Translations under genes and position numbers: made by a program | Origin: Pseudoips prasinana | Taxonomy: Eukaryota; Arthropoda; Insecta; Lepidoptera; Nolidae | Direction of reading: 5' to 3' | Assembly: GCA_951640165.1 (NCBI GenBank) | Contig: OX621255.1 | Span: forward strand, 20,248,001-20,312,000 | DNA length: 64,000 nucleotides | Shown here: positions 29,164 through 39,570 of the stretch, piece after piece | Numbering within the stretch: position 1 is the stretch's first letter | Layout of the letters: every line of letters begins with the position of its first letter | Notes under the pieces: generated by a model | Told to the model about the DNA's origin: nothing | Database searches by the model: none | The model's input: the letters and a program-made list of their open reading frames with translations, nothing else

Positions 29164-29611
29164 ATTGTACACCTTACTTGTTACAACGGACTTATAACGC
29201 ATGATAACAACTATAAATTTGTAAATAACCTGTAACAAGCAATAAATGAAATTAGAAATTTCTAATAGTAGAAAGAAAGAAAATTATGACGCTAATTACT
29301 AACGAGATAGTCTAAAACAATATGTGTTTTAAAAACTCATAATGTCATGTAGAGTTCATTGGACAGCAGTTACCTCACTTCTACCTTGGCCGATGACGTG
29401 ACGCGTCGCTGACGCAGTGACACGGTCAAACATACGGTTGCGTCAGTATGTCGCATATTGTTAACATCACGTCCATGCGAATGTCATAATAACAACTATA
29501 GTTAAACATCAGAAGTACCCTAATTTAATTTAATTAATTAATTATTTCAGACCATTTTAAGTCCATAAGATGTTAGTTACAAAAAATCTTAACCTGATGT
29601 TAGTAATTTTA
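29164..29611. other. No recognisable element
   Basis: A CpG-containing patch GATGACGTGACGCGTCGCTG at 29391 stands out; otherwise AT-rich. Confidence 0.3.
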
Positions 29612-29877
29612 CCGTCTACATCGTGTGCAGTCGTATCCAGTGCTCCAGCATCGGACTATCCCATTTATCTCATAATGCACTCAAGATGCTGTGTGAGCTA
29701 CCACGCACCCTGCGCAGGAGGGATGCACACCGTTTGCGGATGATGGCGTGGAAACCATCAACCCTCGCTTCCGCAAACATCCCCGGTGCACTACAAAAAC
29801 GTGGCAGCCCAATCAACATCCTGAAACATCGAGCATGTATGAAGAATATAATGACAGTAAACGAGGCAAAAGAGGTC
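29612..29877 (+). pseudogene. Possible decayed exon, unknown protein
   Basis: GC content and codon balance rise sharply at an acceptor-like TCGTGTGCAG (29621-29630) and fall after GAGGCAAAAGAGGTCTAA. One frame gives VVSSAPASDYPIYLIMHSRC then CVSYHAPCAGGMHTVCG before a TGA. After a one-base shift another reads DDGVETINPRFRKHPRC and onward to YEEYNDSKRGKRG. The cysteine spacing around VCG-DDG faintly recalls a Kazal-type inhibitor, but this is weak. The 85-codon frame starting at 29623 is also open, so the true frame is uncertain. It could equally be a transposon-derived fragment. Confidence 0.3.
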
Positions 29878-29879
29878 TA

Positions 29880-30600
29880 AATAAAATCGTGACAAATGGA
29901 AATCCCTTGTCTCTGCCTACACCTCTGGGAATCAAGCGTGAGTCTTTCTATTTATGTATGTATAGTTCAACAGCATAATTGAAGAACAGTTTATCCTTTT
30001 CACACACATTAATCTTGCGGAACTACACAGGAATAAAGTAAGGTTACATAAAAACACAGGAATATATACGAAACATACATTATGACACAAAAGATATTTA
30101 CAGTCTTAAGAAAAACTAGCATAATTATGCTAATTTTTCTTAAGCCCAGAGTATGTCGCTCTGCATGCATTACTTATTTAAGGATTCGTATTCAACACAC
30201 GCTTGCATTAGCGAATACACGCACACAAGCGCGCAGCACACACATAAATAAATAAACTTTTACTAATACACATTTTATTTAAGTACTAATTTTAATTGTA
30301 TTTTTTAATAATTTACTTTGATTCGTTTTGGAATATATAATTAGTAATTCGTACTCGTATTTTCGATGAAGTCGATAGTAACTGCAAAACAGTGGAAACA
30401 CTACTGCAGCTTGTTATGTCTGTTTAATAGTTTTTTGAATAAATAATTATTATACTCCCTTCTCTAAAAATAGAACTGGATTCATTTTATCTGCGTTATG
30501 AAACGAAAACTTTTATTTTTCTTTTATTTAACGTCTCTATACCTACTTGTTTTCCAGATACTCTAGAGGTGTCATCGTAGCAGATTTATTGCGTAGAAAA
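29880..30600. other. No recognisable element
   Basis: 30105-30150 has a small inverted pair (AAGAAAAACTAGCATAATTA / AATTTTTCTT). Dinucleotide-rich CACACA patches near 30215-30245. Confidence 0.35.
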
Positions 30601-30603
30601 ATG

Positions 30604-30755
30604 CAGGACATACACTGCTGAACAAAGGCCTCCCCAAAAGATCTCCACAATAGCCAGTCTTGCGATATCTACATCTAGCGATTACCAGTAACCCTCACAA
30701 GATCATCGGTCCAGACTGCCCACTCTGCGTAGGCGGGGCCGCTACAAGAGAAACT
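30604..30755 (-). mobile_element. RTE-clade LINE 3' end
   Basis: ACACTGCTGAACAAAGGCCT, then CCCCAAAAGATCTCCACAAT and CCAGTCTTGCG, followed by ACAAGATCATCGGTCCAGAC and CTGCCCACTCTGCGTAGGCG: the complement of the conserved RTE C-terminal coding region and tail. Confidence 0.7.
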
Positions 30756-32855
30756 TTATTTCCCAGCAGCAGTCTTAAAAATTCGTGTGAGAAAATTTCG
30801 CCTAGGAATAGCTCTTAATCCATCTATCTCCTTACCAACCGAAAGTTATTATTGTAATTCTCTATCACCCTTTCCTTGAAGGTAAACCACCTTTTCCATG
30901 TGGGTGTAAAAAAAACCGTCACAATTCATGAATGAACAAAAATAATATTTTTTCTAAAAGCAAATTGGTGACTCCATTTCCGTGTTCCACCTAAGGTACA
31001 AACTAAACCTTATTGTTAGGTAATAAAACCTAAAATCGTCTACACTTTTAAAGGGATTTGTGCCAAAGAAATGCGCGTACGTCATGATCAGATTACAATA
31101 GTTGGTATTTTAAAATATTTTTTGGCAAGTACCCTCAATTAGGTACAGTCAGTACCACATGAGTAGTAACAATGAGAGACCTTAAGCTTTAAAGTATAAG
31201 GACTATTTTCCAAAGAAAATGTTTATATGACGTTAATGTTAATGTATCCAACGAAGTGTTAAAAAGCTTTCAGAATTAATTATTATTTGCTAATGAACCA
31301 TCTGAAATAAATCAGGGCTGAAATTTAAATGGAACAATCTAGAACTTGTGCTCAAAACAATGCCAAATTAACATTACCGAAATATATCTGAGGTACCTGC
31401 TTAGTTACCATATAATGGTATCATTGCCAATGATAAAATTAGTCACTCGCTTTTTACGTATAAATATTAAGTGGGTAGTCTTATTTATATATTTACTTCT
31501 TTGTTTTTTTTTAAGAAGCGCAAGTTTGTATTTATGTTTTAAAGTAATAAGCTTATAAGTAAAAAAAAATAACAAAGGTTTACTCTCTATAATACAGCCA
31601 AGGAATAATTGAACTACTTTTCTTCTATAAGATGCTTATAAACCAAAGAACTAGCTATATATCATCTGTGGCAGAATTCTGAACTGGGCCTTTTAGTCAC
31701 TAAGGTGCTTAGTATGAGTGTTACGTTGTTCAAAGTAACACGCCTTGTTTTCAGACTGGTTAAACGCAAAAAAAATATGTATACTCTATTTGATTCTTTT
31801 TTGACTTCTTTTGTAGCAATACTTGCTGCGGAGCAGACGCTGTCCTGACCGGCATAATACCATAAGTAAGAAAACCTATGTTAGTTCTGACCGCACTTTG
31901 CGACCTCTATAATATTCAGTTTCATTTGTTAGTTAGCAAACAAATATATTGGAATAAATCTCATGAAAGTAGAAAACGAACTTGGGATCTGATCGCATCC
32001 CCACTTACCAAGTGTATTAAAATTGTAAACCCAAACTATTCAGGGACCAGATCAAACGTAAAGATAAATTTTATCAATATCAGTCCGGCGGTTTAGAAGA
32101 AATGCAGTCAATTGTCATGATGTATCATAGATAGAGTTGTATATTTCATATGTTTATTTATTAATTTTTCCTTGCGCATGACACGAAATCAAAAAACCGA
32201 CCGCACGGACGGCCTAATCATTTTGTTGTGTTACTTTTATACTGTATTCGACTATGTTTATGTACTGTACTGCGAGTTCAACAAATACAAGTGTATATAC
32301 CAAGTGCTGAATAAATTTCATTCTCTAAATCAGTCCATTCGTTCTCTATATGTCATCAAATAAGCCGTCCCATAAAAAAGTAAGACAAAATTAATTCTCT
32401 GCATAGTTTTAATTTCGTCCATTTCTTCGATTTTTTATTACTATTCCACTAAAGACCAATCCAACCATTCTTAAATAACAACCAACCTGATGTTTTTATA
32501 TATGTATATTGTTTTAAGGTAGTCTCTATTATAATTTTTGGTTCATAATCGTAGCTATAGTTTCCTCGAACGATGATTACGTTATCAATTATTACTATTA
32601 GGCCAAAATAATTAATGGGCAGGTTTGAAAACCGGTCGATCATTCATTTCCCATTTAAATTTATGTCTAGTTTTCGTGGTATTTAATACATGATTTATCC
32701 CATTTACATAACATAAAATCTCGTGGAACCAGTTAAAAAATTGCTAGTTGAATTTACCGTTAGAAATAAATATTCGAAGTAAGATAATAATAATACTTAA
32801 TATGAGCTTCTTGTCGGTGGATATATCTTTGGCAAACGCTTTTAATTCTAGATAC
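30756..32855. other. Longest repeat-poor stretch
   Basis: Two kilobases without a recognisable element except a TAGGTACAGTCAGTACC palindromic patch at 31140. Open frames at 31346, 31878, 32172 and 32449 lack domain signatures and are AT-driven. This is the most likely place for unique intergenic or intronic host DNA. Confidence 0.4.
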
Positions 32856-32858
32856 GTA

Positions 32859-32975
32859 CAGACGCCAGCACATTCAGCTACACAAATCTGTCAAATTTCT
32901 TTTATCGATTTTCAACTTTATCACATTAGTTTACGGTTCACTTTCTACTGGGGAAGCTTGATGTGCTGGCGTCTT
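32859..32975. mobile_element. MITE-Y copy
   Basis: TA duplications at 32857-32858 and 32976-32977. CAGACGCCAGCACATTCAGC left arm; AGCTTGATGTGCTGGCGTCT right arm. The centre is inverted relative to the other copies (TCGATTTTCAACTTTATCAC), as expected for a palindromic element. Confidence 0.75.
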
Positions 32976-33039
32976 TACCTTCTTCCAATTTGCCATTGAT
33001 TTGATCATAAGTTCACATCATACGCTTCTGAAGTAGAAG

Positions 33040-33288
33040 ATGATAGACGCTCGTAGTTAGTTACTCTCAGTGCTCCGTATGTGATCGGTGAGGTTACGCA
33101 TCTGGGCAGGTGGTCGCTACATTTATGGGTGACCGTCAAAGTGGTTTAACTACGGAGTATCTCCATGCTTCAGAGGGCTCGTTAAGTTGTTTCCGATTGT
33201 AGTAATTAAGCAACAGTTGTTAGGCCATGTCTAGATGGCTTGAATAATTTTGATACTAGGGCAACCACTGCCCATACGATAAGTATTA
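33040..33288 (+). mobile_element. Rep-N copy
   Basis: TGGGTGACCGTCAAAGTGGT, CTTCAGAGGGCTCGTTAAGT and GGGCAACCACTGCCCATACG recur at 38300-38560 and 55640-55890. A retroposon of unknown parent; the constant 3' end ...ACTGCCCAnACGATAAG suggests 3'-anchored copies. Confidence 0.6.
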
Positions 33289-33904
33289 TTTATTTTACAG
33301 AGCGCCCTAAGTAATGACTTTTATAGGCTAATTTTCGATGCCTTGAGTTTCATAATTATTATTTTTCGAAAGGTTCTCAAAGATTCTCTATCTGTGTGTC
33401 TCTGATTTATACAAGTGAATTGTGCCCGAATTTACGTCTACGATTGCCATTATTTTTGCATTTGTAACAGATTCTTTAGAGTCTAAGGGTGACGTTAAAC
33501 AAATCTGTTTCATTTAAAGGTCTAAAGTTTAGACCTCTGATATGTTTGTATCGATAAAAAACCGACACTGGTTTTCAATGGGCAAAAGCTGCCCTAGTAC
33601 AGTTGTAGTACAAAAAGTACTTAAAAACAAACCCCTTATTGAATTACACGTTAGGAACTGCCGCAAAAGCATTTTATGTATATAGATGGAGACAGACCAT
33701 CTGATACTTATCGGAAAACGTTTGTCTATTATGTATGATAGATACGACCATACATACATAATACATGATGTTTTAATAGTCGTTAAGGTGTATTTTATGG
33801 TCATCTCTCTTACAAGTTTCGCTTAAAAAAATGTTGTGCTATGGATTTATTTATTTATTTGGCTCACCAACATATTGTATACGAATAAGTATAAGTAATA
33901 TATT
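33289..33904. other. No recognisable element
   Basis: The minus-strand frame at 33529-33804 is open for 91 codons but shows no family resemblance. Confidence 0.35.
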
Positions 33905-34170
33905 ATGTTTGTAATAAGTGGTAGTACTACAATTAAACACCACTATTATTCTTAAGTACTTAATCATATTCTATACTATTACACCATACACTACCCCCAT
34001 TCCTAATTCCATACAATATAGTCCAACTGAAGGTTGTCTGGAAGAGATCGCTTTAAGCGATAAAACAGCCTATTGTACCTACCTTTTTTTTAATTATTTG
34101 AGGTCCTGTAACTATTATGTATAATGGTGTACAATACAGTGTATTTATCGTATCTTATCTTATTGTTTAC
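33905..34170 (+). mobile_element. CR1-type LINE 3' end, plus strand
   Basis: GGTTGTCTGGAAGAGATCGC then TTTAAGCGATAAAACAGCC is the CR1-group 3' hallmark. It ends in GTATTTATCGTATCTTATCT. Almost identical over about 230 bp to the inverted copy at 35575-35825. Confidence 0.75.
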
Positions 34171-34187
34171 ACCAACGACTGGCGACC

Positions 34188-34253
34188 GAGCTAAGTATGC
34201 GCGTATTAGATACTAATATTATTATTAGTATCTAATACGCGCATACTTAGCTC
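34188..34253. repeat. Perfect 66-nt hairpin
   Basis: Arms of 31 nt with no mismatch (GAGCTAAGTATGCGCGTATT at 34188 pairs with AATACGCGCATACTTAGCTC ending at 34253) around a 4-nt loop TTAT. It has no relation to the flanking LINE tail. Confidence 0.95.
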
Positions 34254-34511
34254 AAGTATGAAACTGGTTTATAGCTATTGGTTTCGCAGTCAGTGCTTGG
34301 CAATACATAATTACTGGAGAGGCTAAAAATTTATGATTAATTATAGCCAATTATAAGTATAACAATCAATTTACTGTAATTGGGAAAAGTAATGACAATC
34401 AAAACATTAATTATAAAATTAACCGTTTCAACAAAACCAAGCTGTAAGTTTCCACAATTTGATTGCGATCTGATGAATTTTCATTAAGTAATTAAAACAC
34501 TATAAATTGAT
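34254..34511. other. No recognisable element
   Basis: AT-rich spacer between the hairpin and the next LINE tail. Confidence 0.3.
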
Positions 34512-34652
34512 GTATAATAATGATGGTTGTCTGGAAGAAATGGCTATTATGCGATAAGACCGCCAATTGTGCATTATTAAATATTAAGATTTTTTCTGTA
34601 AAATGTTTTTTATAGTTTGTGCAATAAAGTGTATCTATCTATTTATCTAATA
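34512..34652 (+). mobile_element. CR1-type LINE 3' end, second subfamily
   Basis: GGTTGTCTGGAAGAAATGGC, CGATAAGACCGCCAATTGTG, then GTGCAATAAAGTGTATCTAT with a (CTAT)n tail. Closer to the LINE at 5542 than to the tail at 33905. Confidence 0.75.
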
Positions 34653-34689
34653 ACCAGGGCTGAGCTATGTGTTACCAAAGTAAACAACA

Positions 34690-34950
34690 AAGCTCTAAGA
34701 ATGGACATAGCTCGTAGAACCGACGGCCACTGGAGCAGAATGGTTCTCGACTGGCGACCTCGAAACGGAAGACGCAGCGTTGGCGGGCTCCCTACAAGAG
34801 GGACCGATGAGATCAGATCAGATTGTGGGGGTCGCTGGAAATCCTTGGATGCGGGTAGCGCAAGACCGGCGATTGTGGAGATCTTTAGGGGAGGCCTTTG
34901 TCCAGCAGTGAGCGTCTCTCGGTTGATATGTTGATGTTGATGATGAACTG
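34690..34950 (+). mobile_element. RTE-clade LINE 3' end
   Basis: In frame: LVEPTATGAEWFSTGDLETE-type start, then GNPWMRVAQDRRLWRSLGEA and FVQQ before a TGA that replaces Trp; tail TTGATATGTTGATGTTGATG. The best-preserved RTE C-terminus here. Confidence 0.8.
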
Positions 34951-35222
34951 CAACTGAATATTATAGAGGTCGCAAAGTGCGGTCAGAACAATCATAGATT
35001 TTCTTAATTATTAGGGTATAAAATTAAAAATTATGAACTGTCTGCCAGATATATGGTATCCTTTTACCCTGCGGTTTTCTCTTTTTGTGTGTTACTATTA
35101 TTATTATTCTTAATGGTTACCATTTGTTCTGTAATCTACATAAATATGCGTAATGCAGTGTTGGGTTAGCTTACTATTTAATATATTTGTTAATTACCCA
35201 TGTGGTTTTTTCCTATAATTGA
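34951..35222. other. No recognisable element
   Basis: 34960-34990 repeats, inverted, a short GACCTCTATAATATTCAGTT segment also at 31900-31925; nothing else. Confidence 0.35.
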
Positions 35223-35224
35223 TT

Positions 35225-35465
35225 AAAATAAAATAAAATAAAAAAGGTTTTTATTCACGTAGACTTTAAAAAAGCGCTTGTAAATAGTCAGAACATGTTT
35301 GTAGTAATATAGTTGTATACATTAGATATTATTTCTAGTAACATAGATATTTAGGTACATCTTGTATGAAAACATTTATAAAATTTATTTTATTACAGAA
35401 ATGATATTTAGCTAGCTCGTATCAAGTTATTGTCAAGAGATTATGTTTAATTATCTAGTTTTATA
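35225..35465 (-). mobile_element. LINE-J 3' end
   Basis: (AAAAT)n then GGTTTTTATTCACGTAGACT, AAAAAAGCGCTTGTAAATAG and the AGCTAGCTCGTATCAAGTTA block. The most complete uninterrupted minus-strand copy. Confidence 0.7.
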
Positions 35466-35569
35466 CACTTAGATTCACACTTAGATCACACTCACACACT
35501 TAGATCTAGTTTTATACATATAGATTGATACACTTCATACATGTATCATATATTTTTTAATTTGTGTAC

Positions 35570-35825
35570 CGTTGGTGTAAACAATAAGATAAGATACGAT
35601 AAATACACTGTATTGTACACCATTATACATAATAGTTACAGGACCTCAAATGATTAAAAAAAAGGTAGGTACAATAGGCTGTTTTATCGCTTAAAGCGAT
35701 CTCTTCCAGACAACCTTCAGTTGGACTATATTGTATGGAATTAGGAATGGGGGTAGTGTATGGTGTAAAAGTATAGAATATGATTAAGTACTTAAGAATA
35801 ATAGTGGTGGTATTTACTTAATAGT
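35570..35825 (-). mobile_element. CR1-type LINE 3' end, inverted partner of 33905
   Basis: Same sequence as 33920-34170 on the opposite strand with only a few differences, extending past the tail into TTTACACCAACG on both, so the shared block is longer than the usual LINE 3' end. Confidence 0.75.
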
Positions 35826-35834
35826 AGTTTCACA

Positions 35835-36105
35835 TTAATAATAATGTGAATGTTTTTGAGTATAGATGTATGGATGTTTGGTACTCTTCCACGCAAACAC
35901 TGTTCAAGGGATTTTGATGAAACTTTGTAGTAATTTTAATGTCAATCAAACACGGGGCTCGGTGGTAGACTGTTAATTCCACAAGATAAAGATACCCACA
36001 TACATTGATAATTATTTTAAGCAATTTACCCGACAGTAATATAGCTTAGATATCCGAATAACACATACTATAATTTATAAAATTTTACGCGGGTAAAACC
36101 ACAGG
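35835..36105 (+). mobile_element. Helitron, second subfamily
   Basis: Body GGGATTTTGATGAAACTTTG and ATATCCGAATAACACATACT; 3' end TTTACGCGGGTAAAACCACA then GGTCGTCATAG, with the terminal CTAG lost. Confidence 0.65.
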
Positions 36106-36149
36106 TCGTCATAGATAAAGTTAAAATAAAACAATATCAATATCTACAC

Positions 36150-36290
36150 ATTCTACTAATATTATAAATGCGAAAGTTTGTGAGTATAGATGTATGTATG
36201 ATACATCTATACTCACGGACTTTTGCATTTATAGTATTTCTCTTTTACGCCAAAACTACTTGAACGCGGGTGAAACCGCGGGGCGCACCT
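36150..36290 (+). mobile_element. Helitron fragment with central palindrome
   Basis: CTAATATTATAAATGCGAAA opens the copy and ACGCGGGTGAAACCGCGGGG closes it. GTGAGTATAGATGTAT (36180) and its exact complement are separated by 5 nt, so most of the body is replaced by a fold-back of the 5' part. Confidence 0.7.
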
Positions 36291-36356
36291 CGTTAAAAAT
36301 ATATTATTTGTCATTTAAACGAGATCTATGTGTGGTAAAACAGTAGTTGTCAATAA

Positions 36357-36584
36357 ATGGCAATTAAAGTCATTAATGGGGTCGAAACAATGGGTCCCTG
36401 GGGCACAGAAGCACGGTCATTTGTCAAGGAGTTGTCCAAACGACTTATAGAGCACTCTGGTGATCAAAGAGCTGGCACGTACCTCGGCCAACGCATAAGC
36501 CTTGCGATCCAAAGAGGTAACGTTGCTAGCTTTTTGGGCACCTTACCGGCAGATGGTGACTTGAAAGCGGTTTTTTATCTATAA
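36357..36584 (+). pseudogene. Retroelement-type polyprotein C-terminus
   Basis: The 75-codon frame carries GVETMGPWGTEARSFVKELS then KRLIEHSGDQRAGTYLGQRI and SLAIQRGNVASFLGTLP, ending KAVFYL. The pattern ET-G-x-W-G-x-x-A ... R-A-G-x-x-L-x-Q-R-I-S-x-A-I-Q-R-G-N closes a group of invertebrate reverse-transcriptase-associated proteins that I remember, though I cannot name the clade. An in-frame TAA directly precedes the ATG, so only the C-terminus survives. An AT-rich 3' region follows. Uninterrupted and therefore perhaps fairly recent. Confidence 0.5.
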
Positions 36585-36599
36585 GTTATTCTTTTATTT

Positions 36600-38299
36600 G
36601 TAATTTAGTATTTTATTTTAAGTTTATAATGATAGTTTTAGTTTGTACGTAGTTTTAATCTATTTCCAATATCTATGTTAGTATAGTTTTAATTTATTTA
36701 TTACATTTATAGTTAGTTATTTTTTAGTGATTTCTGTATTATCCATAATAAAAAATATTAATTGTAATAGTTCAGCCAATAAAATTATATAAAGAATACC
36801 CTATAAAACAAATTACAAAAATACTATAATAACACATTAAAGTCTTAAAAAAGATAAAACAAAACACAAATTTAGAGAAAGATAAAAATATATCCCACTG
36901 AACCGTTTATAAAAGAACATTAAGATATACAATCTACTATCATTCCGAATCCAAAACGCGTATGGCGAGTCACGTTAAGCATTATTTGTCAAATTAGTCT
37001 AAATACCTTACTTTACCGCTCAGAGATGGCGGGTCAATAGGTAACTTGCTATATTCTAAGTTAGGATTGTAATACATTTACAAACGTCTACGCACAAACA
37101 ACCACATAATCATAAATCATTACTTTCACATTTTTATTTTGTAGCAAAATACCCTAGCCGCTTATTATGATTATTAAAATATATTATGCAGACATCACAG
37201 TCAAATTATTCCATTAATATAAAACCTGAGGCGATAAATTATTCATTATCAATCAAAGGAAGCAGAGAAATAAATGGTAGATTCTCAGATCTGTTTTTTT
37301 TATTTATATACTGTTTCATTTTTTGGAGTTATATAGGATTCCTCATTATATATTTAGTATTCAATTTTGTATCCATATTTTAAATTGAGACATTTAATTT
37401 TATGGGAGCGGGACAAATGGTTTACCAATAAAATAGAGTGACCAGCAGTGAGCTAGCGGCAGTGTGGTGGTTATCCACGTTTAACTCCTGGGTCCTGGCT
37501 TCTTCTAGGTAAAAAAAAATATGTTTAGTTTATACTTTTCTGGGCACATAACTACCCACTGATACCGAACAAAGTTCATAAAATTTTTAAAAGTTAGAAG
37601 TGCATGGATGGCAATACATACAAGCATTCGTTTTATTTAGCACTAAATTAATGTACGCAGTCTATAAAATCCAGATTATTGTGTTAAAAAAGGATAGAAA
37701 AAATAAGTTTGAATGTATCAAATGTGTTCAGTTCAACATATATTAATATGTATGAAATTTGTCTGGATTATACAGATTTTATATTGATTTACAAATATAT
37801 TTTCATCTGTTTAGAGTTCCGCGAGTCTTTTGCTTTTGAATGCTTTTCGTATACCTACTATTACGCACTCGTAGGTTCTTCACATTAAAACTCCGAGATA
37901 TTTTCCACACACAATATTTAATCGAACAGAATAACGTTCTCATCTACCGTCGTACAAAGAATGCCTCTTTAATAATTCTTCTACCCTATTTATATTTTCA
38001 TCAGTGACAACCATTGGAAATCTCATATCGATTATTAATAGTTTTAAGATGAAAAATTATTATAGAATTATTATAGTAGTTAATAAGATGATAGTCACTA
38101 ATCAAATAAATAATTACTTTGTTATTATTATAACATAGCAACTACGTCATAACCGTTGCGCGGCTATTGAGTACTTGATAACACTACCTATTATTTATTT
38201 TTGTTTTCTTACTAAACATTTAAAAACTGAAAATTTAAAATAACTGAATAAGAATCTTAGAACACTCTCGTATAGTCTCAAACTATATTATTTTAATAA
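36600..38299. other. Repeat-poor AT-rich stretch
   Basis: The first 250 bp may be the 3' untranslated tail of the preceding element. The frame at 37186-37383 is hydrophobic AT noise. A GC-richer patch CAGCAGTGAGCTAGCGGCAG at 37442 has no partner. Confidence 0.35.
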
Positions 38300-38301
38300 A
38301 G

Positions 38302-38560
38302 AATTAGAGGCGCTCATAGCTAGATGCTCTCACCAGTCCGTAAGTGATTGATGAGGTTAAGCAATTAGACTCGCGGTCATTCCATATATGGGTTACAACC
38401 AAAGTGGTTTAATTTCTGAGCGTCTCCGCGCTTCGGAGGGCACGTTAAGCTGTCGGTACCGGTGTAGTCATTAGACAACAGTCGTTAAATCATGTTGGAG
38501 GTCTACTGGGCGGCTTGAACAACTCTCACACAAGGGTAACCACTGCCCAAACGATAAGAA
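38302..38560 (+). mobile_element. Rep-N copy
   Basis: TGGGTTACAACCAAAGTGGT, CGCTTCGGAGGGCACGTTAA, GCTGTCGGTACCGGTG and GGGTAACCACTGCCCAAACG, ending ATAAGAAGAAAAATAAA. Confidence 0.65.
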
Positions 38561-38609
38561 GAAAAATAAACAATTATTGATTACGTATAGATAATAACGT
38601 ATGTTGGGC

Positions 38610-38671
38610 TATTTTTTTTTTAATCGGGACTAGTCCTTCCCTCTTACCCACGCTCTTATGTTAGGCTAGTC
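38610..38671 (-). mobile_element. Poly(A) retroposon, very short
   Basis: T-run then AATCGGGACTAGTCCTTCCC and TCTTACCCAC. The same 3' end occurs at 55717-55750. Confidence 0.55.
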
Positions 38672-38915
38672 GTTAGTGACCCAGACTGCTGACCCAGAAG
38701 TCAGAGGTAGGATTCCATTCTCAGCCAGCACAAATTTGTGTGTGATAAGCACAAGATTTGTTCTGTGTCTGGGTGTAATTTATTTATAATATGTATATAT
38801 TTAGAAATATATAAGAATTTTTATCAGCTGTCTGGTTCCATGGTACACGTTCTACCTTTGGGACCTTCATTTGGGATAAGATGACAGTGTGTTAGTTGTC
38901 CAAGATATTGAATAA
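38672..38915 (+). mobile_element. SINE-A/B-type variant
   Basis: Head with GCTAGTCGTTAGTGACCC, body GTGATAAGCACAAGATTTGT resembling SINE-B, and tail TGGTACACGTTCTACC then TTTGGGATAAGATGACAG. A third head joined to the common tail. Confidence 0.55.
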
Positions 38916-39059
38916 CAGCAAATATAAAACGCTAAATGGTAGTAACATTTAAGTGAATATAGCTTAGTATTATTAGCTTAATTAACGAAGTACTTCTTCA
39001 CCTTACTGATTATACTCCGGGTAATTGAATTATTGTGTTAATGTTATTGTTATGGGCAT

Positions 39060-39455
39060 GAATAACGTCACTAGAGCTCATTAACCAAAGAAATAAAGTA
39101 CGTTTTTGGCGAGTCATCTATTATTAGCATAAAAGTAGTGGACCTAATTTACTTCCTTGGTTGTCACCATATCTTGTATAATAAGGCTCAAAATGGCATT
39201 GACTATAACCGACAAACTGACGTCAGTCTCGTAAGCGGCTGGCAAAGAACATCAGCATGTGGTGGATGAATCCCGCAGCTGCTAATTTTAGAAGCAACTC
39301 ATAATTATCGACTGTGTCGAAGGCCCTTCTAAAGTATAGATATGCGACATCTACTTGTGGGCCTGCGTTAAGTGTTGGTATTATGGTGATTATCTGATAG
39401 ATAGTGTCTAGATTGATAATGGGGAAAGTATCATAGCCTACGATAACTATTAGGC
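39060..39455 (-). pseudogene. LINE reverse transcriptase, palm fragment
   Basis: The minus strand reads TLNAGPQVDVAYLYFRRAFD then TVDNYELLLKLAAAGF, the FASRLRD(stop)RQFVGYS segment, SEPYYTR-like EPYYTRYGDNQGSKLGPLLF and MLIIDDSP. The AFDTVD (motif A) and QGSxLGPLLF (motif B-region) signatures identify a non-LTR reverse transcriptase. At least one stop and an Asn in place of the usual Val or Pro before QGS. The catalytic YADD box is missing. Too broken for frame-based detection. Confidence 0.8.
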
Positions 39456-39459
39456 AGAT

Positions 39460-39570
39460 CTTCTTCTTAGCGTTTCGATGGCAAACTCGTTAATTTTTTG
39501 TGGCCCAGAAAGTGGCCACATTGATTGCCCTGCTTGTGGCATTTCTAAGATCCTGTATTAAGCAGGTAGT
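39460..39570 (+). mobile_element. Rep-E fragment
   Basis: CTTCTTCTTAGCGTTTCGAT then TTTTGTGGCCCAGAAAGTGG and ATTGCCCTGCTTGTGGCA; inverted relative to 21965-22137. It adjoins the reverse transcriptase fragment. Confidence 0.5.

Noticed and set aside
33529..33804. 91-codon minus-strand frame
   Set aside because: Its length fits chance in AT-rich DNA and no family or splice context was seen.
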